Source: Bittarella massiliensis (ex Durand et al. 2017) (GTDB taxonomy: Bacteria; Bacillota; Clostridia; Oscillospirales; Ruminococcaceae). Taken from it: a DNA stretch of 64,000 nucleotides. Below the pieces are notes generated by a model. That model made no database searches, was not told the origin of the DNA, and saw nothing but the letters and a program-made list of their open reading frames with translations. Location of the stretch: the NCBI RefSeq assembly GCF_017566145.1, contig NZ_JABFCL010000010.1:23928-87927 (forward strand), given 5' to 3'. Shown piece by piece: positions 41,548 to 50,034 of the stretch. Numbering within the stretch: position 1 is the stretch's first letter; every line of letters begins with the position of its first letter. Both the position numbers and the translations under genes were made by a program.

Positions 41548-42168
41548 TTGGCGCTGGTGGAACTGGATTTCCCCGCCGTCGCAAAGGACGGCGAGATCAT
41601 TGGCTACGGCGGCAACCAGGAGTGGTTTTCGCGGGAGTGGCAGCGGCGCGCCGGCTGCGGCAGCGTCACCGGCGCCAACCTGGCCGCCTACTACGCCGCC
41701 CGCAGCAGCTATCTGGCCCCCCTCTATCCCGGCCGCCCGGGGGACTTCTCCTACCCCACCTACCTCGACTGCATGGAGGAGATGTACCGCTACATGACCC
41801 CCGGCATCCACGGCTACCCCTTTGCCGGCCGCTTTGCGCGGGACTTCGCCCTCTACTGCCGGGAGCGGGGGCTGCAGGCCCAGCCCGTCGGCTGCGGCAA
41901 GATGGCCTCGCCTGACGACGGCTTCTCCTTTGTCAAAGAGAGCGTCGGCCAGGGCGATCCGCTGGCGCTGCTCATCCTCCACCACCGCGCCCCCGAACTC
42001 AAGGAGGACAACTGGCACTGGGTGACTGTCAGCGGCTACGCCGAGGGGGCACAGGGGCGGCAGATCCTCCTCTCCGACTGCGGCGAGCGGGGATTCGTCA
42101 GGGCGGAGACCCTCTTTGAGGTGCACCCCAAAAACGTGATTCGCATCCTGCGCTTTTCCATCTCGTAG
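41548..42168 (+). CDS. Papain-like / C39-like cysteine peptidase, cytoplasmic
   Basis: 206 residues from a TTG start (GGGGAGGTGC upstream). RAGCGSVTGANLAAYYAARS contains the catalytic Cys in the context seen in papain-like enzymes; DNWHWVTVSGYAEG contains the His, and LLSDCGERGF the likely Asn/Asp equivalent. No signal peptide or membrane anchor, which is unusual for secreted C39 peptidases. The substrate is unknown. It stands alone between two terminators. Confidence 0.75.
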   Translation: MALVELDFPAVAKDGEIIGYGGNQEWFSREWQRRAGCGSVTGANLAAYYAARSSYLAPLYPGRPGDFSYPTYLDCMEEMYRYMTPGIHGYPFAGRFARDFALYCRERGLQAQPVGCGKMASPDDGFSFVKESVGQGDPLALLILHHRAPELKEDNWHWVTVSGYAEGAQGRQILLSDCGERGFVRAETLFEVHPKNVIRILRFSIS

Positions 42169-42178
42169 CCGCGCAGGC

Positions 42179-42237
42179 AAAAAGGGGGGCGCCCCTGCCG
42201 CCCTGTTCCCGGTGGCAGATAAGCGCCCCCCTTTTTC
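42179..42237. terminator. Bidirectional terminator
   Basis: AAAAAGGGGGGCGC and GCGCCCCCCTTTTT arms with an inner CTGCCGCC/GGTGGCAG stem; it serves the converging genes on each side. Confidence 0.9.
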
Positions 42238-42257
42238 AGAGAGGGAGGTATCCCCCT

Positions 42258-42614
42258 TTAAAATCCCCAGCCCGCGTACTGAACGACCACGTCCACCACC
42301 GACTCCGACGCCTGCTGGCAGTCCACCAGCGGTACCAGAATGTCCAGTGGAATGGTGGTGGTGCAGCCGCAGGCAGCCGGCGGGACCGGGTTGTAGTAGG
42401 TCTGGCTGACAATGTACTCGTGCTCCCGCTCCGGGTCGCGCACCTGCAAAAAGACAAAGTAGTCGCGGCCGCAAAGCCCCTCCACGTCAACGGTGACGTG
42501 GAGTTTCTGCACCGCCACCGGCGCGGGCACGCAGCCGCAGACCGATGCGTGCTGGCACGGGTTCTGGGGATCGGGCTCCACCGGGCCCAGAGTGGTCTTT
42601 AAAATCATGCTCAC
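42258..42614 (-). CDS. Cys-rich hypothetical protein
   Basis: 118 residues from a GTG (AGGAGG 7 bases upstream); an in-frame ATG two codons later is an alternative. Six Cys, several in CGC or CGCT groups (VCGCVPAP; ACGCTTTIPL), between beta-strand segments such as KLHVTVDVEGLCGRDYFVF and HEYIVSQTYYNPV. No signal peptide. It may be a spore-surface or metal-binding protein; both are guesses. Confidence 0.65.
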   Translation of the reverse strand: MSMILKTTLGPVEPDPQNPCQHASVCGCVPAPVAVQKLHVTVDVEGLCGRDYFVFLQVRDPEREHEYIVSQTYYNPVPPAACGCTTTIPLDILVPLVDCQQASESVVDVVVQYAGWGF

Positions 42615-42750
42615 AGCAATTCCTCCTGTCGGGCAAGTTCGCCCCTGTATTGACACCCTCATGCTATGCCCGGCCGGCGCAGAGGGTGCCGGTGCCTCCT
42701 CCCGGACAGGAGCCAACCCGGGGCCCCGCCCCAGAAAGGAGACCGCCCCC

Positions 42751-43848
42751 ATGGATTTGCACCCCCTTCTCTCCCCCCTGCCCGACGGCGATTGTCTTGC
42801 CCTGCTGCAGGGCGCAGCCGCCCCCCTGCTCCACTGGTACGACCAAAACCGGCGGCCCCTGCCCTGGCGGCTGGACCCCACCCCCTACCGGGTCTGGATT
42901 TCGGAGATCATGCTGCAGCAGACACGGGTGGCGGCGGTCCTCCCCTATTTTCACCGCTTCCTCGAGGCGCTGCCCGACATCCCCTCTTTGGCCGCGGCCG
43001 ACCCCGAACTGCTCCTCAAGCTGTGGGAGGGGCTGGGCTATTACAGCCGGGCGCGCAACCTGCAGGCCTGCGCAAAGGTCTGCGTGCAACAGCACGGCGG
43101 CCAGCTGCCGGGCGACTACCAGTCGCTGTTGAAACTGCCGGGGATCGGCCCCTACACGGCGGGGGCCATCGCCTCCATCGCCTTTGGTCTCCCCGTCCCC
43201 GCGGTGGACGGGAACGTCCACCGGGTCTTCTCCCGCCTCCTCAGCGCCGAGGGGGACATCGCCGCCCCGGCGGTGAAAAGGGCCCTCTTCGACCTGGCGG
43301 CGCAGGCCGTCCCCAGCGAGCGCCCGGGCGATTTCAACCAGGCGGTCATGGACCTGGGCGCCACCGTCTGCCTCCCCAACGCCCTGCCCCTCTGCGCCTC
43401 CTGCCCCCTGGGCGACCGCTGCCAGGCCCTGGCCCGGCAGACCCGTCACCGCCTGCCCAACAAGGCGGCCAAAAAGGCCCGCCGGGTCGAAAAAAAGACG
43501 GTGGTGCTGGTCATCACCCCCCAGGGCGTCCTCCTCCACAAGCGGCCGGACAGCGGCCTTCTGGCCGGCCTGTGGGAGTTTTTGCTGCTGGAGGGGCGCC
43601 CCACCGCCCCCCAGCGGACCCAGGCCCTGGCCAGCTGGGGGATTCCCGCCGGCCGGGTCCGCCGGCTGGGCCCGGCCAAGCACATCTTCACCCACGTGGA
43701 GTGGCGGATGGAGGGGCTCGCCCTCTTCTGTCCCCCCTTCCCCCCGCCCGACGGCTGCCGCTTTGCCACCCTGGAGGAGGTGCGCCGGACCTACTCCCTG
43801 CCCGGCGCCCTGCGGGCCTACACCGATTTACTGGAGGAATTGCTTTGA
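42751..43848 (+). CDS. mutY: A/G-specific adenine glycosylase
   Basis: 365 residues; GAAAGGAGACC before the ATG. Catalytic Glu in SEIMLQQTRVAAV, helix-hairpin-helix LPGIGPYTAGAI, catalytic Asp in VDGNVHRVFSR, and the iron-sulfur cluster Cys set CLPNALPLCASCPLGDRC. The C-terminal 120 residues are the NUDIX-like domain that reads 8-oxoguanine. It removes adenine mispaired with 8-oxoguanine. The next gene, a NUDIX hydrolase, is coupled by a 4-base overlap. Confidence 0.95.
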   Translation: MDLHPLLSPLPDGDCLALLQGAAAPLLHWYDQNRRPLPWRLDPTPYRVWISEIMLQQTRVAAVLPYFHRFLEALPDIPSLAAADPELLLKLWEGLGYYSRARNLQACAKVCVQQHGGQLPGDYQSLLKLPGIGPYTAGAIASIAFGLPVPAVDGNVHRVFSRLLSAEGDIAAPAVKRALFDLAAQAVPSERPGDFNQAVMDLGATVCLPNALPLCASCPLGDRCQALARQTRHRLPNKAAKKARRVEKKTVVLVITPQGVLLHKRPDSGLLAGLWEFLLLEGRPTAPQRTQALASWGIPAGRVRRLGPAKHIFTHVEWRMEGLALFCPPFPPPDGCRFATLEEVRRTYSLPGALRAYTDLLEELL

Positions 43849-44402
43849 AATTCACCGAACAGCTCGACTGCTACACCCCCACCTGCCCGCAGGAGGAGAA
43901 GGACCGGGCGGCCATCCTCTCCTACCTGCGCTGCTTTGACAACCTGCTGACCCGCGACAACGAGTTCGCCCACTTCACCGCCTCCTCCTTCATCGTCAAC
44001 CGGGAGCGGACCAAGACCCTGCTTTGCTACCACAACCTCTACGACTCCTGGGCCTGGACCGGCGGACACGCCGACGGGGACGACGACCTGCTGGCCGTGG
44101 CCATCCGCGAGGCGCAGGAGGAGACCGGCGCCCAGACCCGCCCCCTCTACCCCGGCATCTACACCCTGGACATCCTGCCGGTCTGGGGCCATGTCAAGCG
44201 GGGCCGCTACGTCAGCAGCCACCAGCACCTCAACTTCACCTACCTGTTGGAGGCCGACGAGAGCCAGCCCCTGGCCGTCAAGCCCGACGAAAACAGCGGG
44301 GTGCAGTGGGTGCCCATCGACCAGATGCTCGCCTACTCCAGCGAGAGGGAGATGCACCCGGTCTACCAAAAACTCATCGACAAGCTGCGCCTCTACGGCT
44401 AA
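43845..44402 (+). CDS. NUDIX hydrolase
   Basis: 185 residues from a TTG overlapping the mutY stop (TTGA), with GGAGG upstream. NUDIX box GHADGDDDLLAVAIREAQEE: the first Glu of the classic motif is replaced by Asp, while REAQEE is intact. NFTYLLEADES and MLAYSSEREMHPVYQKL are typical of this subgroup. It may clean nucleotides or sugar-nucleotides; coupling to mutY hints at sanitising oxidised nucleotides, though this subgroup is not MutT itself. Confidence 0.85.
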   Translation: MKFTEQLDCYTPTCPQEEKDRAAILSYLRCFDNLLTRDNEFAHFTASSFIVNRERTKTLLCYHNLYDSWAWTGGHADGDDDLLAVAIREAQEETGAQTRPLYPGIYTLDILPVWGHVKRGRYVSSHQHLNFTYLLEADESQPLAVKPDENSGVQWVPIDQMLAYSSEREMHPVYQKLIDKLRLYG

Positions 44403-44410
44403 ACCAAGCC

Positions 44411-44463
44411 AAATGCCCGCCCCGCCCCAACCGAAAAAGTGGTTGGGGCGGGGCGGGCATTTT
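44411..44463. terminator. Bidirectional terminator
   Basis: AAATGCCCGCCCCGCCCC and its exact complement (arms of 22 bp including AACC/GGTT) around a GAAAAAGT loop; both sides end in A/T runs. Confidence 0.93.
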
Positions 44464-44477
44464 TGAAGGGCGGGTTT

Positions 44478-44822
44478 TCAGTAGAGGGTCTCGGGCCCCT
44501 CCCGCTCCCGCCAGAGTTCGCCCAGGGCCTTCAGGTCCTCCCGAAAGGCCGCCGGCTCCTGTTCGGGCTTCTTTTCGATCTCCTCCAGCTCCACCAGGGC
44601 AAAGGCCTGGGGGCCGTCGGCGCGCCAGTCGGCCGCCAACTCGCTGCGGGGGCAATCCCCCGTCATCCGAAAGAAGGCAAAGCGGTTGCGGGCCCCCTGG
44701 GGATCGGTCTCGGCGAGGATCAGCCGCCGCCCCCTCTTTTGGTTTTCGATGGCGTAGACCAGCCCCCGCAGCGGCCGCTCCTTGTAGCCGCGAACCAGCT
44801 CCCTTCTGCGCTCCTTGTCCAT
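44478..44822 (-). CDS. GIY-YIG-like small protein (degenerate)
   Basis: 114 residues, the ATG overlapping the stop of the next gene upstream (TGATG). Starts MDKERRRELVRGYKERPLRG, then VYAIENQKRGRRLILAE, resembling the GIY-YIG family seen in Clostridia (here the GIY and YIG triplets are not intact). Nuclease activity is therefore doubtful. It is the second gene of a two-gene leftward operon. Confidence 0.6.
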   Translation of the reverse strand: MDKERRRELVRGYKERPLRGLVYAIENQKRGRRLILAETDPQGARNRFAFFRMTGDCPRSELAADWRADGPQAFALVELEEIEKKPEQEPAAFREDLKALGELWREREGPETLY

Positions 44823-45301
44823 CAGTACCCCATCTCCTTGAGGATGCGGGCGAGAACGGCAAACCGCTCGCCCAACATCTCGTCGTCCTTGGCGAGGGCG
44901 TCCTGAAAGAGGCGGATATCCTCGTCGATGCAGCCGTTGTCGGTGCAGACCGAGATCCGCATGGCGTCCCCCTGCAGCCCCACCTGGTCCATCGACGGGT
45001 CCCGCTCGTCGTAGAGTTTGGGGTAGCGGTAGGCGTCGCGGAAATACTGCTGGGAGCGGCAGACCAGGATGGCCAGGTCCAGCACCCGGTGCAGGGGCAG
45101 CTCCTCCGACTGGCGGGACCACTTTTCCCCGGTGTAGCGCCAGACCTTGGCCGAGATGTCCACCCGGCCCCGGTCGTTCCACTGGGCCAACCCCAGGGAG
45201 AGGCCCTTCGCGTCGGTCTCGTAGGCGCGGCGGCCGTCAATGTTTTCGTAGTTCTCGGTCACAATGACCGGTTTGTGTTTGAGATTGGTCGGGATTTTCA
45301 T
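44822..45301 (-). CDS. DUF6530-like conserved protein
   Basis: 159 residues. MKIPTNLKHKPVIVTENYEN, LGLAQWNDRGRVDISAKVWR and DLAILVCRSQQYFRDAYRYP are strongly patterned and match a conserved Clostridia family I recall as DUF6530; no function known. First gene of the leftward operon, under a promoter with a large palindromic operator. Confidence 0.72.
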   Translation of the reverse strand: MKIPTNLKHKPVIVTENYENIDGRRAYETDAKGLSLGLAQWNDRGRVDISAKVWRYTGEKWSRQSEELPLHRVLDLAILVCRSQQYFRDAYRYPKLYDERDPSMDQVGLQGDAMRISVCTDNGCIDEDIRLFQDALAKDDEMLGERFAVLARILKEMGY

Positions 45302-45332
45302 CTCGTCGCCTCCCGCTCGTTTATTTTTACTA

Positions 45333-45390
45333 ATTTACTAAATTAGTAATTTAGTAAATTTATTGTACTCCCCTTTTCTCCCCCTGTCAA
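45333..45390 (-). promoter_or_regulatory. Promoter and palindromic operator of the DUF6530 operon
   Basis: On the reverse strand: TTGACA (45385-45390), a 17-base spacer and TACAAT (45362-45367). Just downstream is a perfect 11-bp inverted repeat ATTTACTAAAT/ATTTAGTAAAT with a 5-base centre (45333-45359), where a repressor would block initiation. It stands out as AT-rich in a GC-rich region; a MarR- or GntR-type repressor encoded elsewhere is likely. Confidence 0.8.
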
Positions 45391-45683
45391 GGGCGAAAAA
45401 GAACAGGCGGCTCCCGGGGGAACCGCCTGTCTCTCCATTTTCTTCTCGCGACGGGGGCGGGCAGCCTCCCCCTCCGGCACCTCCATCCTGCCGGCACCGG
45501 CAATCTCCCGCAAACGGGCAAGGCCGCCGGTGTCGGGCGCTCCAACCCCACCCCCTCTCGGTCAGTGCCCGCCGCCCGGGGAAAACCGTTCCGTCCGCCG
45601 CTGCGGCAACCGCATCTTCCCCCTCCTCGTCCAGGTCCCCCGGGCAGGGCAAGAGGGTGTTTGGCCTGAAAAAATCTCTCCCC
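45391..45683. other. Intergenic region, no gene seen
   Basis: GC-rich spacer between leftward transcripts. No start codon with a good ribosome site, no tRNA or riboswitch pattern recognised. Confidence 0.4.
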
Positions 45684-46517
45684 CTAGCGGCCGCCAACTT
45701 GGTCCAGATGCCGCAAAATCGCCTGGGAAACGCCGCTCTCGGCGTTGGAACCTGTGCGGTACCGGGCCGCCTCTTTGGCCTCGGCAGAGCCGTTTTCCAT
45801 GGCAAAGGACCAGTGGGCAAAGCGGAGCATCTCCAGGTCGTTGTCGGCGTCGCCAAAGGCCATGGTCTCCTCCGGGGCGATCCCCAACTCAGCGCAGAGG
45901 GCCTCCAGGGCCACTCCCTTGTTGCAGCCGGCGGCATTGAGCTCCAAACTGCCGGGAATGGAGGAGGTGCGCACCAGCCCCGCGCTCTGGGCGACGGCCG
46001 CCTCTATCTCCTCCCAGGCCCCCTCCGGCAGGTAGAGGCCGTTGATCTTCTCGATCGGCCGCCCCCTTAACTGCTGCCACACCCCCTGGGAGGGGGTGTT
46101 GTAGGCGCGCAGGTTTGCCAAAAAGCCGGGCGAGAGGCCGCACTCCCCCAGCCGCAAAAAGTCCCCCTCCTCAATGTAGCTGCGGCCCCCGGCGTAGAGT
46201 TCAAACACCCCGCCCCGCCGCCAGAGCAGCCGGGCCACCGGCTCCCAACAGCCGGGCAGGATCTCCCGCACCGGCTCCACCTCGCCGGTGTCCGCCCGCC
46301 GCAGGGCGGCCCCGTTGGAGAGGATGGCGTACTGGGCCACGGCGATCTGCTCCGCCGCGTCGGCCAGGGCCTGCCAGGTGCGCCCGCTGGCGATGGCCAC
46401 CACCGCCCCCCTGTCCCGGGCCAGGGCCAAGGCCTCCCTGTCCTGTTGGGATACCCCCTTGTGGTCGTCCCCCAACAGGGTGCCGTCCAAATCGGTGACG
46501 ATCAGCCGAATCCCCAT
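45684..46517 (-). CDS. Cof-type HAD-family phosphatase
   Basis: 277 residues from the ATG at 46517 (GGAGGGG upstream); the longer open frame upstream has no signal of its own. HAD motif I DLDGTLLGDD, motif II VAIASGRTWQ, a Lys in NKGVALEAL, and motif IV MAFGDADNDLEML. The inserted cap between motifs II and III is of the Cof (type IIB) kind, so a sugar phosphate, flavin or nucleotide phosphatase. It is not clearly linked to its neighbours. Confidence 0.88.
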   Translation of the reverse strand: MGIRLIVTDLDGTLLGDDHKGVSQQDREALALARDRGAVVAIASGRTWQALADAAEQIAVAQYAILSNGAALRRADTGEVEPVREILPGCWEPVARLLWRRGGVFELYAGGRSYIEEGDFLRLGECGLSPGFLANLRAYNTPSQGVWQQLRGRPIEKINGLYLPEGAWEEIEAAVAQSAGLVRTSSIPGSLELNAAGCNKGVALEALCAELGIAPEETMAFGDADNDLEMLRFAHWSFAMENGSAEAKEAARYRTGSNAESGVSQAILRHLDQVGGR

Positions 46518-46663
46518 CTCAACCCCTCCACACGCTTTTTTTCTCTGGCCATTATACCCCTTTTTCCCGCCCCTGTCATCCGGGGAGCGGGCGCAAAAAG
46601 GGGGCGGCGGGAACAAAGCCGTTCCCGCCGCCCCACCTGGGGTGACAGATCAACCAAAAAGGG

Positions 46664-47338
46664 TCACTGCGCCTCTTCCTCCACCGCGCAAACCTCTGTG
46701 GGGCCCATCCCCGCCAACTTGTAGACCATGGGGGTCAGCCGCGGCTTGAGAATGTCGACTCCCTTGCCCACCAGGAGGATGCTCACCAGGGTGCCAAAGC
46801 CCCAGGGGGCCTTCATCAAAAGCGCCAGGGCAAACATGATGGCGTAGACGATGTAGAGGCCGACACCGTAGGTCTTTTTGAGCATCCGCTCCCCCACGGT
46901 GAGGGAGAGCATATCCAGCGCCTGAATGCCCAGGTCGATGGGCAGGTAGTAGGCCAGGGCCAGGGTGATGAGCAGGTTGCCGATCACCGGGTAGAGATAG
47001 GCCACCCAACCGGCGGCAAACTCAGCCCCCGCGATCGAGCGGATGACCCCGTTGAAGAAATTGATGCAGGGCCCGGTGCAGAAGGCAAAGATCACAGAAC
47101 CCACATTGACCATCTTGCGGTCGATGAAGATAAAGGCCACGACGATGGAGACGTTGCAGATCATCGACACGTCCCCCACCTTGAGACCGCTCAAGTTGCC
47201 GATCCCCTGCTGAAAGGCGGTAAAGGGGTCGCTGCCCAGGTTGCCAAAGACGCAAAGGGAGATCCCCAGCGCCATCAGCGGCACCGCCGGGAGCATGACC
47301 AGCGTCCGCCGCAGGTACCCCTTGACTTTATCACTCAC
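46664..47338 (-). CDS. YczE/YitT-type membrane protein 1
   Basis: 224 residues from a GTG at 47338 (GGGGAGG upstream). Five or six membrane segments; the segment CVFGNLGSDPFTAFQQGI carries the GSDP motif characteristic of this group. It lies downstream of deoB on the same strand, separated by a terminator. The family has no proven substrate. A paralogue lies on the other side of deoB. Confidence 0.82.
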   Translation of the reverse strand: MSDKVKGYLRRTLVMLPAVPLMALGISLCVFGNLGSDPFTAFQQGIGNLSGLKVGDVSMICNVSIVVAFIFIDRKMVNVGSVIFAFCTGPCINFFNGVIRSIAGAEFAAGWVAYLYPVIGNLLITLALAYYLPIDLGIQALDMLSLTVGERMLKKTYGVGLYIVYAIMFALALLMKAPWGFGTLVSILLVGKGVDILKPRLTPMVYKLAGMGPTEVCAVEEEAQ

Positions 47339-47360
47339 GTTTTTTCCTCCCCCCGCCTGC

Positions 47361-47397
47361 AAAAACTCCTCTGCAGCGTGAGACACCGCAGAGGAGT
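47361..47397 (-). terminator. Terminator after deoB
   Basis: CTCCTCTGC/GCAGAGGAG stem, followed on the reverse strand by TTTTTG. Confidence 0.88.
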
Positions 47398-47421
47398 TTA
47401 GAACTCAGGTGGTGTTTTTGC

Positions 47422-48594
47422 CTATTTGCTGATCTCGGACAGGAAGCTGTTGCCCTCGATGTCGGCCTTGACGCCCAGGTGCTCGGCAACGGTGGCAGCA
47501 ATGTCACAGAAGCCGTAGCGGGTGCCCAGGTCGACGCCCGCCTTCACAGAGGGGCCGTAGGCCAGCATGGGCACGTACTCGCGGGTGTGGTCGGTGTGCT
47601 TGGTGTAAGCCGGGTCACAGCCGTGGTCGGCGGTGATGATCAGCAGGTCGTCCGGGCGCATCCCCTTCATGAACGCGGCGATCTGGCCGTCGAAATCGGT
47701 GGCCGCCTGGGCGTAGGCGTCCACGTTGCGGCGGTGGCCGTACGCCATGTCAAAGTCCACCAGGTTCAGGAAGCAGAGGCCGTCAAAGTCCCGGCCCTGC
47801 ATCTGCATCAGTTTGTCCATGCCGTCGTCGTTGCTGACGGTGCGGTTGGACTCGGTCAGCCCCTGCTCGGCGAAGATGTCGAAAATCTTGCCGATGGAGA
47901 TGCACTCCTTGCCGCTGTCTTTAATGTAGTCGAGAACGGTCTTGCGGGGGGGCTTGATGGAGAAGTCGTGGCGGCGGGAGGTGCGCTTAAAGGCCCCCGG
48001 CTCCCCGACAAAGGGACGGGCGATGACCCGGCCCACGGCGTGCTTGCCCTTGAGGATGTTCCGGGCGATCTCGCAGTAGCGGTAGAGCTCTTCCACCGGC
48101 ACCACGTCCTCGTGGGCGGCCACCTGGAACACGCTGTCGGCAGAGGTGTAGACGATCAGATCGCCGGTCTTCATGTGGTGCTCGCCGTAGTCGTCCAGCA
48201 CCTGGGTGCCCGAGTAGGGCTTGTTGCAGACGACCTTGCGGCCGGTCTGCTCCTCAAAGGGGTCCAGCACCTCGCGGGGGAAGCCGTCGGGGTAGGTGGG
48301 CAGGGGATCGGCGGAGGTCACGCCGGCGATCTCCCAGTGGCCGATGGTGGTGTCCTTGCCGTTGGAGCGCTCGCGCAGGCGGGCAAAGCTGCCCACCGGG
48401 GCGGCCTCCTTCTCGCCGCAGGTGACGCCCTCAATATTGAACATCCCCAATTTTTTCAGATTGGGGGTGTTGAAGTTGGGGGACTTGGAGATGGAGCCAA
48501 GGGTGTTGGCGCCGACATCGCCGAACTTGTCAGCATCCGGCTCCTCGCCGATGCCGAAGCTGTCCAGCACGATCAAAAATGCTCTTTTTGCCAT
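47422..48594 (-). CDS. deoB: Phosphopentomutase
   Basis: 390 residues from the ATG at 48594 (AAGGAGAAATAAG upstream). Alkaline-phosphatase superfamily: FLIVLDSFGIGEEPDA (metal Asp), GANTLGSI with the phosphorylated Thr, TIGHWEIAG, NLVDFDMAYGHRRN and IITADHGCDPA (metal ligands). It interconverts ribose-1- and ribose-5-phosphate (and the deoxy forms) during nucleoside breakdown. No nucleoside phosphorylase is nearby, but both flanking genes encode related membrane proteins that might bring in nucleosides or pentoses. Confidence 0.95.
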   Translation of the reverse strand: MAKRAFLIVLDSFGIGEEPDADKFGDVGANTLGSISKSPNFNTPNLKKLGMFNIEGVTCGEKEAAPVGSFARLRERSNGKDTTIGHWEIAGVTSADPLPTYPDGFPREVLDPFEEQTGRKVVCNKPYSGTQVLDDYGEHHMKTGDLIVYTSADSVFQVAAHEDVVPVEELYRYCEIARNILKGKHAVGRVIARPFVGEPGAFKRTSRRHDFSIKPPRKTVLDYIKDSGKECISIGKIFDIFAEQGLTESNRTVSNDDGMDKLMQMQGRDFDGLCFLNLVDFDMAYGHRRNVDAYAQAATDFDGQIAAFMKGMRPDDLLIITADHGCDPAYTKHTDHTREYVPMLAYGPSVKAGVDLGTRYGFCDIAATVAEHLGVKADIEGNSFLSEISK

Positions 48595-48727
48595 ATCGCT
48601 TATTTCTCCTTTGCCAAAAGATTTGGATGATGGTTTCATTTTATCACGGCAAAGCTGCCAAAACAAGGCATATTGCAAAAGTTGCCCCCTTTCTCAGCAG
48701 AATTTCGAGTTTGTTCATCCTCTTTAA

Positions 48728-48741
48728 GGAAACGCTTTTAC
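48728..48741. promoter_or_regulatory. Candidate cre (CcpA) site upstream of deoB
   Basis: GGAAACGCTTTTAC resembles the catabolite-response consensus TGWAANCGNTNWCA (about 11 of 14 in the best register). It lies some 130 bases before the deoB start. Suggestive only. Confidence 0.4.
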
Positions 48742-48916
48742 AAAATATACAAAATCGCTCTCTTTTTGTTGGTGATTTCTCCTCTGGCCGCCTCTTCCCC
48801 CCGCGCGGCGAGGGGCCCAAACAACCGCCGGCCCGCGCTCAGGCTCTCCTCTCGGCCGCCCGTCCAATCCTCCCCGCCGGGGAGCGCCGCCGGCAGCCCC
48901 TCCCCGCGCGGCGACA

Positions 48917-48943
48917 AAAAATCCCTCCCGGGCCGCCCGGGAG
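48917..48943 (-). terminator. Terminator of YczE-type gene 2
   Basis: ATCCCTCCCGG/CCGGGAGGGAT stem, then TTTTTT on the reverse strand. Confidence 0.9.
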
Positions 48944-48952
48944 GGATCATTT

Positions 48953-49717
48953 CTAGTCTTCGCTCTTCAAAATTTCCGCCGCCTCTTCCACCGGCACCTC
49001 AATGACTTCGGCCTCTTTGGGCCGTTTGTTCATCTCGCGGTTGTGGTGGTCGCCGACCCCCAGGGGGGTGAGGATGAACTTGTCGATGACCGGCACACAG
49101 GCGCTGATCCCGGGGCCGGTGAGGACAAAGGCGATGATGGTGCCCACACTGACCACCCCGCCCATCAAAAACCCGGCGATGATGTAGCAGCCGTCAAGGG
49201 CGATCTTCATAAAGCGGTACTGAAAGGTCGGGTGCTTGTCCATGATGCGAAAGAGGATGGAGTCGGTGTTGCCGAACCCAAAGCGGAGGGAGACCACCAG
49301 CGCCAGTCCCAAAATCATAAAGACAAGGCCCAGGGCGATGTAGGCGCTGCGCACCCAGAGGTTGTCGTGCGCGGCGATAAAGCTGCGCATAAAGGGCTCG
49401 TAGAGGCCCAGGGCAACCGAGAAGAAGATGGAGTTGATGACCGTCCCCACGTTGATGTACTTAAAGGCAAAGAGGATGGCCACCACCAGGGTGACGTTGT
49501 TGTTGATGGTCGAGGCCATGCCGATGCCGAAGTGGAAGGTGTGATCCAGCCCGTCCAGCCAGACGGAGATGGGGTCGCTGCCCAAACCGCTGCAGATGAA
49601 CAGCCCCACCCCGAAGGCCGAGACCGCCGCCGCGATAAACATCAAAATTGTCTTGACCAGCACCTGCTTGACGGTCATATTCCCCAGTTTGTCATTGTAA
49701 AGCTGTTTGAGCCACAT
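48953..49717 (-). CDS. YczE/YitT-type membrane protein 2
   Basis: 254 residues from the ATG at 49717 (GGAGGGG upstream). Membrane segments throughout residues 20-215, with FICSGLGSDPISVWLDGL, the same GSDP motif as the protein encoded beyond deoB. Cytoplasmic, acidic C-terminus (EVIEVPVEEAAEILKSED). Sequence beyond the motif is clearly diverged from its paralogue. The role is unknown. Confidence 0.82.
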   Translation of the reverse strand: MWLKQLYNDKLGNMTVKQVLVKTILMFIAAAVSAFGVGLFICSGLGSDPISVWLDGLDHTFHFGIGMASTINNNVTLVVAILFAFKYINVGTVINSIFFSVALGLYEPFMRSFIAAHDNLWVRSAYIALGLVFMILGLALVVSLRFGFGNTDSILFRIMDKHPTFQYRFMKIALDGCYIIAGFLMGGVVSVGTIIAFVLTGPGISACVPVIDKFILTPLGVGDHHNREMNKRPKEAEVIEVPVEEAAEILKSED

Positions 49718-49951
49718 CTTGTTTTACCCCTCCAAAAATCCCATATCTCATCACAGGCCGTTATTCCTCATAATAGCAGTGAAGGTCTCACAAGTCAACA
49801 AAAAATACCCGGTAAACGGCCTTTGCGCGGCACTTTTTTTCTGCCGGCCGCAGAAAAAAAAGTGGCCGCCCCTCCCCCTTGCAAAAAGCGCTCTTTTGTC
49901 AAATCGTTTTCCTTCCCCTCTCCTGCCTCCCCGCCGCTGCAAGCAAAAAAA

Positions 49952-49988
49952 GAAAGCGCTTTCCTTTTTGCCTGCGGGGTACTATAAT
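49952..49988 (+). promoter_or_regulatory. pyk promoter overlapped by a cre-like palindrome
   Basis: -10 TATAAT at 49983-49988 with a 17-base spacer to a weak -35 (TTTCCT, 49960-49965). The palindrome GAAAGCGCTTTC (49952-49963) overlaps the -35 and matches the CcpA consensus at 12 of 14 positions in its 14-mer. This predicts control by glycolytic flux. Confidence 0.7.
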
Positions 49989-50034
49989 AACAAGCAGATT
50001 GCCACCATCACCAGAGAGATAGGAGCGATGCACT

